DNA from: Microstegium vimineum | Lineage: Eukaryota > Streptophyta > Magnoliopsida > Poales > Poaceae | NCBI GenBank assembly: GCA_022036555.1 | Contig: CM039120.1 | Location: forward strand, 27,836,991-27,900,990 | Direction of reading: 5' to 3' | Length of the DNA stretch: 64,000 nucleotides | In this document: one piece after another, positions 22,355-33,064 of the stretch | Numbering within the stretch: position 1 is the stretch's first letter | How the letters are laid out: every line of letters begins with the position of its first letter | Translations under genes and position numbers: made by a program | Notes under the pieces: model-generated | What the model was told of the DNA's origin: nothing | What the model saw: only the letters and a program-made list of their open reading frames with translations | Database searches by the model: none

Positions 22355-24636
22355 ATGGCTGATCGCCACGTTCGTTTCGCTTCGGGCACCATCATTCGTT
22401 TTGGTAGCCTGGATTTCTAGTACCACGGGCAGGACGCCGACCTGGCTCTCCGTCACCCTATGACATCTCCTGAGGTAGCCATGGATGCCATCACCGCTTC
22501 CGTGGCCCACCTTCATCTGTCTCCCTCCGGGGAACAAACCGCTCGCGGGGCTGCCGCCCCGCGGGCCAATTATCCTCAGTTCGAGCGCCAGCTCGACATG
22601 CTCATGGGACCCCAGCCGACTCGGGAATCCCTGCACAACCTCTATTTTGCGTTCGCCAACGTGACGGCATAGCTCTCGGGAGGGCAGCCGCTCTCCCCCG
22701 GGCGTGACGAAATGCCTGTCTCGGAAGCGCAACCTTTCGGCATGAAGAATGCCGCCACGTCATACGCGGAGACGGTGGCCGCGTGGTTCCACGCAGACCT
22801 AGCAAAAGGAAAACGCGTGGGACTCGAGTCCCACCACTCTCGTTCCACCTCCGATCTTCCATCAAGCCCCTAGGCTGCGTCTTACGCTGACTCGAGCCTT
22901 GGGAGTGACGACCCCCTGGACTTCGACAGTCTGGAGGATTAGGAGGCGCTATGCGGCTTCCTCCAGGACAACGATTATTTGCTCGACACTGACTCGAGCG
23001 GTCCCAGCAAAGACCACGACCGCGAGTGCTTGATGTGCGACACATCGCCACCCGCGGTCGCGGTCGACTCCACCCATGTCAACGAGGAGGACGAAGACGG
23101 TGACGGCAACCACACGCCCGAGGACTAGACAGGTGTTCCGGTACCTCACCAACGGCCCGATCCGTAGTCCTCGGAGGCCTGGCAGCAGCAGCTTCGCAAC
23201 CTCCGCAACATGGAGCAGTAGCTCGCGGAGCGCCAGCGGAGGGTGATGTTCGAGCGTGAGAAGCTTGAGTGTGAAACCGCCAGGGACGCCGCAGAGCCCC
23301 GCGCCCACAGGCAGGCTCGGGCGGTATACCACCGCATCATTAACGATGAGCATGGCACGCCGCAGTTCATGCGAGCAAGCCAAAACATCGCAGCAACAAG
23401 GATGTTACTCCGCAACCTCCCGATCCCAGATGCTCCAGATGGCAAGCTCGCCCACGATGAACTGAAGACCCTCCTGGAGCGGGCCGCAGAACAACAGGCC
23501 GAGAGCTCCGCTTCGCGAAGACGCGGGCTTAGCGCCGGCCCTCCGGCCGGTGTGGCTCCTAACGACCGGGAGGGGTCAGTCCACCCGGATCTCGACCCGG
23601 CCGAACACTGGTGCCCGACGGTGCACGCTCGCGTAAGCGAGAAGCGCGACGTGCGCGACACGCTCAACGCGCGTAAGCACGCCAAGCAGGACGGCGCAAG
23701 CCGAGGTTACCACGTCCGACGTGGCGTCGGTACGACAGCAATGAGGACCGACCTCCCACGCCGGAGCCCCCGGGCCCCCTAGCATTCATCCGCCACATCC
23801 GGCGCGCACCGTTCCCGCACCCTTTCCGACTGCTAACAAACGTCATCCAGTACTCCGGGGAAATGAACCCCGTGCTCTGGCTTGACGACTACCGCCTTGC
23901 GTGTCAGGCCAGCGGCGCGGACGATGATGACTTCATCATCCCCAACCTGCCTCTCCACCTTTCGGACTTGACCCGCACGTGGCTCGAGCACTTGCCTCCT
24001 AACACAATTGATGGGTGGGAATCCCTGCGACAGGCTTTTGTCAGGAATTTCCAAGGCACCTGCACGCGCCCAGGGAATCCCTAGGATCTCTGCAGCTACA
24101 GTCAGAAGCCGGACGAATCCCTCTGGGAATACATCCGCCGCTTCTCCTAGCAATGCACAAAGCTCCCGACCGCGGCCGACGCGGACGTGGTCGGGGCTTT
24201 CCTCGCAGGTACCACCTGCAAAAAGCTGGTCCACGAGCTGGGCCACAGCAACCCATGCACCACCGAGCGACTCCTCGACATCGCCACTAGCTATGCGTCA
24301 GGAGAGGAGGCAGTCGGTGTGATTTTCCACCCAGACAAGGGAAAGGGCAAGGAAGTTGAGACCGTCGGCAAAGGCGGCTCGAGCCGCGCTCAGAATAGGA
24401 ACAAAAGGAGAGGTAAGCCGCAGCGTGGTGGCGGCGACAACGTAGTCATAGCGGCGGACCGCAAGCCTCCCCGCCCCCAGGGCGGGAAGAAGGTGGGCAA
24501 GTTTGACGACATGCTCACAAAGCCGTGCCCGTATCACAATGGACCGGTCAAACACACACTCCAGCAGTGTGAAATGATGGCCAGATACTTCAAGACCGTT
24601 CCTGAGAAGGATGAGCCGAAGGAGTCAGAAGGCTAG
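22355..24636 (+). pseudogene. Tat-type gag, interrupted only by amber stops and one frameshift
   Basis: The frame starts at ATG 22355 (MADRHVRFASGTII). The first part is acidic and Ser/Asp-rich, then a basic helix (RRVMFEREKLE, RQARAVYHRIINDEHGTPQF). The retrotransposon gag domain (NPVLWLDDYRLACQASG, LTRTWLEHLPPNTIDGW, LRQAFVRNFQGT, FLAGTTCKKLVHELG) starts after a frameshift near 23725. The end carries a basic RNA-binding part and a CPYHN...HTLQQC knuckle-like motif. Stops at 22418, 22670, 22871, 22940, 23126, 23165, 23219, 24082, 24148 and 24634 are all TAG. At five of these the related copy at 33065-34186 has CAG (Gln). Confidence 0.85.
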
Positions 24637-25353
24637 AACGGGGATGGGGTCGCGAAGATTCTTACCCTCATGTCAAAAAGTGCCTCATGATCTTCGGAGG
24701 ACCGGAGGCCTATAGCTGCAAGCGCCGGCAGAAGAAGGAGCGGCGCGAGGTCTTCGCAGTTGCCCCGACAACGCCGGCATACCTCGACTGGTCAGAACCC
24801 AACATCACGTTCGGTCGAGAGGACCATCCGAGCCACGTTCCTCACCTGGGCCGTTATCCACTCGTCGTGGATCCGATCATAGGGAGCGTGCGCTTCACCA
24901 AAGTACTGATGGATGGAGGCAGCAGCCTCAACATCATGTACTACAACGCCCTCGAGGCCCTCGGCCGAAAAGCTCCAACCCTTGAGGGATCCCTTTCAGG
25001 GGATCATTCCCGGAAGGCAAACGGTACCTCTGGGGCAGACTGACCTGCCCGTCACGTTCGGGGAGCCGGAGAACTTCCGGACCAAGTACCTTACCTTCGA
25101 GGTCGTGGCATATCGTGGGACCTACCACGCCGTTTTGGGAAGGCCATGCTACGCGAAGTTCATGGCCCTCCCAAACTACACTTACCTGAAGCTCAAGATG
25201 CCGGGGTCGCTCGGCATCATCACAGTCTCCTCCGATGTCAAGTTGGCATACGAGTGCGAGGTGGACTGCTGCGAAAACGCCATGGCCGAGGTACGCAGTG
25301 AGGAGCTAGTGGCAGCGATCGAAGCCGCTGACAAGATGGACGTCGACCCCTAG
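24637..25353 (+). pseudogene. Tat-type aspartic protease
   Basis: Begins with the linker LMIFGGPEAYS (24687 on) that precedes protease in this lineage. It then reads HLGRYPLVVDPIIGSVRFTKVL and the active site MDGGSSLNIMY (D-G-G). A frameshift near 24985 separates this from the continuation (DLPVTFGEPENFRTKYLTFEVV, AVLGRPCYAKFMALPNYTYLKLK, AYECEVDCCE). Reading stops at TAG 25351-25353 after KMDVDP. The following sequence is not RT, so the coding region of the sense strand ends here. Autonomous relatives would continue into RT. Confidence 0.85.
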
Positions 25354-25945
25354 AGCGCGAAGAGCTCGGACGCCCACAACACCAACAACTATGTCACCTT
25401 CTTCACTATTATCTAGTATATTTTCCATCATGTACATATGCATGTAACCTCTCTTAAGAGCAAAATGTTCGAGGAATAAAAACCTGGGAACCCTCGGACC
25501 GACCGCTTAGCAAGGTGCACTGTCGGAGCGCGCCAGAACACACCTCGCTCGGGGGCTGGGAAGGGGGTCACCCCCTGTCTTTCACTCCAAAATCTTTTTC
25601 ATTCAAAAAATGGTTTTGCTGATCTGCTAAGAGAAAGTCGGATTTCCCACACCAAGAGAAGAAATCTCAACGGACCATGCCAAAGGGCCGCGAGGTACTC
25701 CGGCTCTTCGGAGCCAAGTGCCTCCACCCAACTGCCTGTCCGAACAGATTAAAACTCTTCCACGAAAAATCGGGCAAGTAGTCCAAGCAAAAAAGCAAAT
25801 ACGAAATTCAACAAGCAAACAAACATAGAAAAAGCTCATTAAGGAGCTATCAAAGTTGTCTTAAGCCCCCCCGGGGGCACATCACAAGATAATTTAAATT
25901 GTTTTGTTACAAGGGCCCTCAGCCCTGATCTTTGACCACGCAGGG
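25354..25945. other. Spacer between convergent sense gag-protease and antisense gene
   Basis: About 590 bases with no coding signal. It contains the 3' ends of both transcription units if both are expressed. Short A/T-rich patches (25580-25620, 25880-25910) could hold poly(A) signals, but I see no perfect AATAAA in clear context other than GAATAAAAACC near 25473 on the plus strand. Confidence 0.5.
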
Positions 25946-28900
25946 TCATTCTTCCGGCGGTGGGAACACCTCGTCGTCAAGCTTGGTGGCCAGGACTGCT
26001 GCTGGCTCCTCCGCGTCGACCTCGATTCGATCGAGCAGGTCCTCCGGGGCGTCCGGGGGGTATGCCTCGCTGACAAGCGCGGGAATCACCGCGTCGTAGA
26101 GGCAGGCGGCGATCGACATCACGCGCTGGACCCCGATGCGCAGTGCCTCCCGGATCCGCGCTTGTCCCCGCTCCCACAGCAGGCCGACGCGAGTTCTGGC
26201 CACTGCCGGACCACCCTCGACAACTTGCATGCCAAAGAGGTCGCACACCTCGTGCACTGCCTCACGCAACGCCTGCGCCTCCTGTGCACCGGCCTGTAAC
26301 CCTGGGGTGATATGGAAGAGGACTTCAACCTCTAGAAGCAGCTTGTACTCAATGCCAGGGCGAACGGGCAGACGAAGGAAACGTACCTGAGTTCTCCTCC
26401 TCCAGGCCATTGATCGCCGCACGAAGCTGCGAGATGACCGTCGTCAATTCGCCCACCCGGGCGGAGAACTCCAGGATCCTCCGATCGGCGTCTTCAAGGC
26501 GGGCCACGATGGCGTCACGCTCTCAGCCGTTGACCTCGCGCAGACGCCGCACGGTGTTACGCTCCTCCTCCATCGAGTCCAATGCCGAGGCAGCTCGACG
26601 TCGTCCCTCGGCTTCAGCGTCACGCTCGGCCGTCAGGCGTCCTATCTCAACCTGACGCGCTGAGCGTTCATCGACCAACATCTGACGGACCGCCTCCACG
26701 TCAGCACGGGCCGTGTTCCGCTCTTGTTCAGCTCGCGCGACGTCGCTGGCAGCCCGCTGTGCTAACGCCTAGGCATCCGTCACGTTCGACTCCGAGGCGC
26801 CCAACTGCTCCTCCAACTCCGTTACGCGACGGTGAGCCGCAACGAGGTCCTCCGCCACGGCGGCTGCCCCCACGGGCACCCACGTCCCAGGAGTCCACCG
26901 GCTGGCCTCCCGATGGAGGAATTCCGACTTCTCGACGCTGGTTGCCATCAGGATCTGCACAGAGAAGGGCATCAGGAGTCCGACGGGAAGGAACAAGCAA
27001 CGTCTATGAACAAAATGATTTCTCACATTGCCATGATGCGAGAAGTCCTCGGAGAATGACGCGATGACCCTTTGGATCTGCTCCGCGTACCTCGCGACCT
27101 GGAGGCCAAGCTCCTCACGGGCACCCGCCACCCAATTCCAGTGATGGAGCTCCCGCCGGTCATCCAGCGTGAACACAGGGGACCCCAGGTTCCCCTGATT
27201 GGCCCAGATAAGCCGATCGCTGTCCCCAAATGCACGACGGTCAGGACGGAGGCGACACAGGGGCCCAGGGCCATCTTCCCTCATAGCCTCGGCCATCTCA
27301 CCTAGCGAAGTTGCGCTAGACTGGGAGAAGACGGCCTTCGACTCTCAGGCCGCCGCCACCTCCCCCTCGGTAAGGGACGAGGGACCCACGGTGTCCCGGG
27401 CCGGCATGTTGGGAGGAAGGGGGCTGCTCAGAGGTTCCTCCTCACTCGCACCAGCCACCCTGCCCTCGGGCGGGGCGATGACGACGCCAGCATCAGCGTC
27501 CCCCAGGTCGGCGACGCCCCCGCTGACCATTCTCGTCACGACGGCTGCCTCCACGTCTTCTGGCGCCTCAAACGGCGGGATCTCCTCGGCATCCATAGCA
27601 ATGGAGTTACCAAGGCCACCCTCCTCCCTGGGGTCGTCGACAACCGCCACGACTGGGGGAGTATGCAGCGTAGTAGCCTCAAGGCCGGCGTTCATGGGGG
27701 CTGGTGGCGTCCCACCGGCGATGGCGGAGCTAGCCGGGGCCAGCCCGGTCCCGACCTCGGCGGCGTTCGCCAAACCTGCAACCGAGGAGGCACCGGACCG
27801 GCCTCCCTCGACGGACGGCGCTCCCTGACACAATCTTTTCCACCCCGCGTACGCAGAGCCATCGGCGGTCCTAAAACATTCGACACAATCATCACAGATC
27901 ACGAGCAGCATTTTCCCCACTGACAGGCCGGGGTTAGCAAACTCACCCAGCGAGAAGAGGCGTCTCTGTTTTGGCCCCACCCCGCTGCGGCCGGTGGCAC
28001 CTGAACTCCCACTCGGTCCGACCCCATCAGACGAGGCGGAACGAGGGTTCACCGGGGCATCCATGGCGGCGCCGCCCCCGGAACCCCCTGGGGCCAGGTG
28101 CGCGCCGAGCGTCCTGACCGGAATCGCCTCCACCGCCGGTGCGACCCCCGCGGGGTAGCGCAACGTTCCAACCACCAGGGAACCTGGTGCTACCACAGGT
28201 TGAGGATTCCTATCCTCGTCGTCACCATCGTCATCTCCGCCGTCCCCACTAGGACCACCACTACTTTCGTCCGATTCGGTGGGGGACTCCTCTTCTGTTA
28301 TGCCGGCGTGGCGCTGTCTCGCCTGTCGCTATGCCAGTTCCGTGCGCCTCAGCGCCCTTTCGGCCTTCCTTCTCTTCCTCTCAACAGCATCCGCTTGCTG
28401 CCACGCGTTCCGCTCCCTGTTCGCCGACCGCTGTGCCGGCAGAACGGGAAGGGGGCAGCCACGTGACGCGCCAATGTGCGGAGCCCCTGCGGGGAGAAGA
28501 CCGAGGATCCCTGGGATGTCACTGGCAAAGAGAAGGAAACGCAAAAGAGAAAACAGACAACAAATCCTCAACACTAACCAGATCGACGGCCGCAGGATCT
28601 GGGCGCATCGGAGGGTAGCGCCTGATGTCGTCAGGGGTAAACTTGTTCCCCAGCAGTCTCCCCATGATTGAGACCACGCGGTCGAAGCTCAACTCTTTGG
28701 CCGCCATGGTAGTCCCCCTGCACGGTGCTCCAGGCACCATGTCGTTCAACGGGAGCGCCCGCACCATGAGCGGAAGGACCCGACGTCGGAGGAACTGCGC
28801 GACGACCCCCGCAAGGTTCAGCCCACGGTCCCAGAGCCCAACCAGGCTTCGAAGGTAGGGTTGTATCCTAGAGAGCTCGCGCGGGGTTGGACCGTGATGC

Positions 28901-29490
28901 CAACGGGGGAGCTCTTCCCCGAAGTGCCGGCCCGTAAAAACCGGGAGCGGCGCCTCAGGATGGTTCCGGGTGTAGAACCACTGCGAGTGCCACCCCCGGT
29001 TGGATGAGGTCGTTCGTGCCGGCATATAGGACGACCAGTTGGAGGAGCGGAGGCTGAGCGCGCACCCCCCGCAGGACGCCACCGACCTTGTGCCACCGGT
29101 GTTAATGAGAAACACCGTCGCCTTGAAGAAGTGCTTCCACAACACGAAATCCGGCTCCACCCCCAGCATTCCCTCCGACATGGCCGCGAAGGCCGCGAGG
29201 TGGAGGACGGAGTTGGGATTGAGGTTTTGAAGCTCGATCCCGTAATGGTTGAGAACCCCCCGTAGAAAGTGAGACGGTGGGGTCCCGAACCCCCGCTCAT
29301 GAAACAGGAGGAACGAGACCACGTACCCCTTGGGAGGCGCCGGGGCGTCGGCACCGGTGGGGACAATCCACTCGACGACATCGCAGGCGGAGCGCTCGGG
29401 ACGCAGTAGCCCCTCCCGCACTAGCTCAAGTGCCCGCTCCCGGACGAGCGAGCACCGCTCCCAGCTTCTCGAAGGATGATCTCCAGCCAT
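25946..29490 (-). pseudogene. Antisense gene, 'putative gypsy type transposon' family protein
   Basis: Reading on the minus strand from ATG 29490, the first 323 codons contain the plant mobile-element domain known as 'Transposase (putative) gypsy type' (FLLFHERGFGTPPSHFLRGV, LNHYGIELQNLNPNSVLHL, MLGVEPDFVLWKHFFKA). Then come a basic/acidic linker (VERKRRKAERALRRTEL), a Pro/Gly-rich part, and a long coiled coil (EQERNTARADVEAV, RLTAERDAEAEG). The C-terminal part contains 'LREAVHEVCDLFGMQVVEG' and 'IREALRIGVQRVMSI', ending DDEVFPPPEE at 25946. Stops at about 28329 and 26769 are TAG and those near 27345 and 26536 are TGA. An intron (26386-26332) restores the final frame. The first exon junction near 28521-28580 is uncertain. 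Molecular function is unknown. Confidence 0.78.
26332..26386 (-). other. Predicted 55-base intron in antisense gene
   Basis: On the minus strand, ...AACTCAG|GTACGTTTCC marks the donor and GCTTCTAG|AGGTTGAAG the acceptor. Removing it joins codons N-S-E-V-E-V-L-F-H and changes the frame from the coiled coil to the C-terminal frame, which otherwise do not connect. It has a strong donor and is short for a plant intron. Confidence 0.6.
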
Positions 29491-31037
29491 AGGGGGGAGC
29501 GCTTGGGGAAAAGACTCGTGTCGCGGTGGAAGGCGCGGTTAGGGTAGGAGCACGGCGACGCAAACCCTAGGCGCAAGCGAGACGGCTCGAGAAGGAGCAG
29601 GAGACGAAGACGGCAAGCAGTACGAACACGGAGGGAGGGGGATGACACGACACCAAGATACTTGCAGGAACCCGGAAGACGAACCGTCATTTCGTCAATC
29701 CTCCGCGCCACGTCTTGGTCCCACCACTCGAGCCGCACTAAAAGCGGTCGCTCGGCCATGACGCTTCCACTATTTGCAGGAATATCGGGAACCGCACGCA
29801 CCGCGGCAGGTAACTGACACCACTCGCCTTTTCCCCCCTGTTCTGATTCGTATCCTACATTCATCATTGCAGGATCCACCCTGGACCCATCGCGCCGCGC
29901 ACACAGACTTCACCCACACGTCCTCGACCATGGCACGAGCCTTCCGAGTGTGAGAGTGTCTCGGGAGATCCCCCGACTCGGCTGACTCACGCGGAGGTCG
30001 GAGGGACACACACGTAGCGCAATGAATGGCGACGGCCCATGGGCCCAGGTAAGCCAAAAGGGATAAGGGCTATAGATGCCCGATGGCCCACTACGGTCTA
30101 GAGTTACGAAGGCTGGCCCAGCGGGGTTCGAAACGGCCGCCTCAGGACAACAGAGCGAGGGGCGAATAGGGAATGGACACGCTAGCGGTCATTAGTCAGG
30201 CAATTGGATGCCAAGGTCATTCCCAGATTTTGTATTTGAGTCCGTCTTATGGATGATTGGTTCATGGTATTCCTACCGAAGGAAGGCAACAGGCCCCCGG
30301 GACCCTCCGAGACCATAAGGGACGAGCCCTATTGTCAGACACCAAAAACACAAAAAAGTGGACTGAAGGGAACTCCCAAGCTAAGAGGCCAGAAGCTAAG
30401 GGCACCCACGGGGTGCCCCCATTGGTTATCACACCGCCGACGGACGTAGACGTATATCAAGGTCAGGTGACCCAGCCGCGAGGCCCAGGAAACACCTACC
30501 TGACATACAAGATCATGTCAGACGGCGGCGTCACGACCCGTAGTCCACTTCGATCGGGCGAGTTGAGGCACGGTTGTCGCCCCGTCTTCAGGAAGCCCCG
30601 GGTCGCGCCCCTTCTCCACAGTTAGTCGGGCACTTTACAGCTAAGTCGCCCAGCTGCTCCATGACCAAGGACTCTGGAGAGGGATCGCACGACATTGACC
30701 CCCTTGGGACGGAGAGCAGGGGCCATTCTCCGAAAGGGATGGATCCTACGCCCTTCATCCTAGGGAGCGATTCGTGCAGGGGGTGTTCACAAACTTTCAC
30801 TCCACCAGTGGTTAGGATAAGGGGAAGCTACGTGCATCTTGCAGAGCTTCCTCTCAATCCTGCCATGGGGCAAAAGGAAATGAACCCAACCCCAATGCAG
30901 AACTTCCTCTAAATCCGGTTTTGCTCTCAAAAGGCCGTCCGCCAGGGCGGCTCGGAGGGCTCTCCGACGGGACCTCGGAGGAAGAACTTAGGGCAAGCCA
31001 TACTGTGTGGATGTGTTCTTCCCCACAGGCGGCCGCC

Positions 31038-31170
31038 CCTATTTATAGCCCGCTAGGGCACTCACGTGACAACCGGCCCATGAAGCTACAGCCCCGCCGC
31101 CCAACCACATTGCATTGTCTGACGACACCCACTTTAAGGGGGCGCAGCCGTGCAGCGAGGCTATAAATGG
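31038..31170. promoter_or_regulatory. Pair of divergent TATA boxes
   Basis: Minus strand: GGCTATAAATAGG, complement of 31038-31050, pointing towards the antisense gene. Plus strand: GGCTATAAATGG at 31159-31170, pointing into the 3' LTR. They are about 117 bases apart. The same arrangement is kept in the reversed homologous region: 59111-59120 and 59222-59234, about 113 bases apart. Promoter activity is inference. Confidence 0.5.
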
Positions 31171-31693
31171 CCAAGCAGACTGCGGACTCAGGGCATGCCG
31201 TTCAGAGTTTGGACCGCAGAGCGAGCAGTGCTCTGGCACCACTCCTCGAACGGGAAAGGCACGGCATGTCCGCTTTTGTGCTACAGGGAAAGGGGGCGCA
31301 GTTAGACTCCGGAATCCGACAAATAAATCTTCGACTGGTCAATCGACCGTACAGACCGAAAGATAGCTCGGCGCGGGGCCGACTCATCATCTCAAGGTGC
31401 GTCAGCCCGAGGCCAACAGTGCCACTCGTGCCATGGCTGGTGTGCGACCGGAGGTCTAGCCCTGACGCGCGGAGCAGCTCTCTCTCACTCTCTCCCTCCG
31501 CCTCGTGGAGGAAGCGAAGGGTCAAGCACTGTAGAAGTCTTCCGAATAAGCCCTTAGGAGGAAAAATCTCCCTCCTAAGGCCTCGAGGGCTACACCCGGT
31601 GGGTGCGCTCGCGCACACCCACCGGAATACGTAGAATCGAACCAAACAACCATAAAACACTCTCGGAAGCCTCCGGTGTAGTCCTCACTACAT

Positions 31694-31711
31694 CGAAGGC
31701 TCGGGGGCTAC
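31694..31711 (+). other. Polypurine tract of Tat-type element
   Basis: GAAGGCTCGGGGGCTAC immediately before TGTCGGATGCCC. The same tract, reversed, flanks the LTR at 57385-58574 (GTAGCCCCCGAGCC from 58575). Confidence 0.75.
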
Positions 31712-33064
31712 TGTCGGATGCCCTGAAATAGGGTACCCAAATTATCAGACTCTACAAAAACAAAAACCACCATCAAGGGGCTCCTTCGCCTCGCCCGAGC
31801 CAAGGTGATGTCACCCGTAACGTCATTAACCCTCAGGGGCTCCTTCGCCTCGCCCGAGCCAAGGTGACGTCGCCCATAACGTCATTAACCCTCGGGGGCT
31901 CCTTCGCATCGCCCGAGCCAAGGTGGCGTAGCCCGCGTCGTCATCTGCCCTCAGGAGCTCCTCCACCTCGCCCGAGCCAAGGTGGCGTCGCCCATGACGT
32001 CATCAACCCTCGGGGGCTGTTCCGCCTCGCCCAAGCCAAGGTGGCGTCGCCCGTGACGTCATCTGCCCTCGGGGGCTCCTCCGCCTCGCCCGAGCCAAGG
32101 AGGGGTCGCCCGTGACGTCATCAACCCTCGGGGGCTTTTCCGCCTCGCCTGAGCCAAGGTGGCGTCGCCCGCGGCGTCGCCAACCCTCAGGGGCTCTCCC
32201 GTCCGAGCCCGGCAAACGACATCTATGACGTCCCTCTCCCTCAGAGGTCTCATTGGCATACACAGCCTAGGGCGCCCTAGCCCACGTAGTCAAAAGGTCC
32301 ATAGTACGCTCCGTCCTCAGGGATGGGGTTCAAGGCATGAGCCACCATACCAACTTCTGTTCACCCTGCAGTACAGGGTCCTGTGCTGCCTAACCGACGA
32401 CTTCCACGCGTGATATACACGCCATGTCTCCGACGAACACCCCAACAAGGATTAGGGCGTCATAAAGTCCTGTATGACAGAATGCGGGGGTTCCTGGTCC
32501 TGTGCGACCAACCTCCGCCCATACCCGGAAAGGGGAACAACAGGTTTCCCGATCACAAGGCGTATGGCTAGAGCTCGACAAGGACGAACAGGACTCGGAC
32601 ATGTGTCTACTGGCGCAATCTTCCTCAGGAAGGAAGACAGGATGAAGACAAAGGCTTCCTTCGGCAGCAGCGCAAGCCGGGCCCACGTCACTCCCCCTCT
32701 CTCTACTCTACTCCTCCATCGCTCCCTACGTATAAAGGGAGGGAATGGACCCCCAATCTCGCTCTCTCGACATTCCAACATTCATTCACACACCCTCAAT
32801 TCGCACACACGCGAGCACTCAACAGAACCAAGAACCTCATATGCACGAGACCTAGGGACAGCCTCCCCTCTCTCACCAAAGCTTGTAGCTCCCCCTATGA
32901 GCTCTCTGCACTCGGTAATACAACCTCGTAACACACTGGACGTAGGGCGTTCGTGCCCGAACCAGTATAAACCTCCGTGTTCTCCGAGCGTAACCATCCG
33001 AACTCCGACATGCTTAGAAATTTACTCGTTGGCCATCTAGACCCCGCCATTTTAGACACCGACA
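31712..33064 (+). repeat. 3' LTR of Tat-type non-autonomous element
   Basis: 1,353 bases, TGTCGGATGCCC...TTTAGACACCGACA, matching 20894-22300. It contains about eight 58-59-bp array units and a TATA box (ACGTATAAAGGGAGG, about 32727). Primer-site sequence follows it, so it also acts as a 5' LTR. Confidence 0.9.

Larger units (their letters stand above)
29491..31711. other. 3' region of Tat-type element, antisense promoter candidate
   Basis: 2.2 kb between the antisense ATG and the polypurine tract. I see no conserved domain. Its last 740 bases (30975-31711) are matched, reversed, by 58575-59312. On the minus strand it would be the 5' region of the antisense gene. TATA-like boxes are described separately. 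Confidence 0.6.
20894..33064 (+). mobile_element. Non-autonomous Tat-lineage Gypsy element with antisense gene
   Basis: 12.2-kb plus-strand element. LTRs are 20894-22300 and 31712-33064. The 9.4-kb interior has a primer site, gag and protease in sense, no RT, RNase H or integrase, then an antisense gene (29490 to 25946) and a long 3' region ending in a polypurine tract. Extra and antisense ORFs between pol and the 3' LTR are known from the Tat lineage (Grande, RIRE2/Dasheng type). Loss of pol with LTRs kept suggests mobilisation in trans by a related element. Homologous LTRs recur at 57385-58574 and, more diverged, at 34187-34800, both in minus orientation. Confidence 0.85.

Noticed and set aside
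27199..27828. 209-codon plus-strand ORF
   Set aside because: Lies opposite the antisense gene's linker region, low-complexity Ala/Ser/Pro, no domain. Mirror frame.
28522..28578. Possible 57-base first intron in the antisense gene (CTG|GTTAGT ... TTGCCAG)
   Set aside because: Splicing there gives a stop or the wrong phase, so it does not join the two frames. An indel or other junction is needed.
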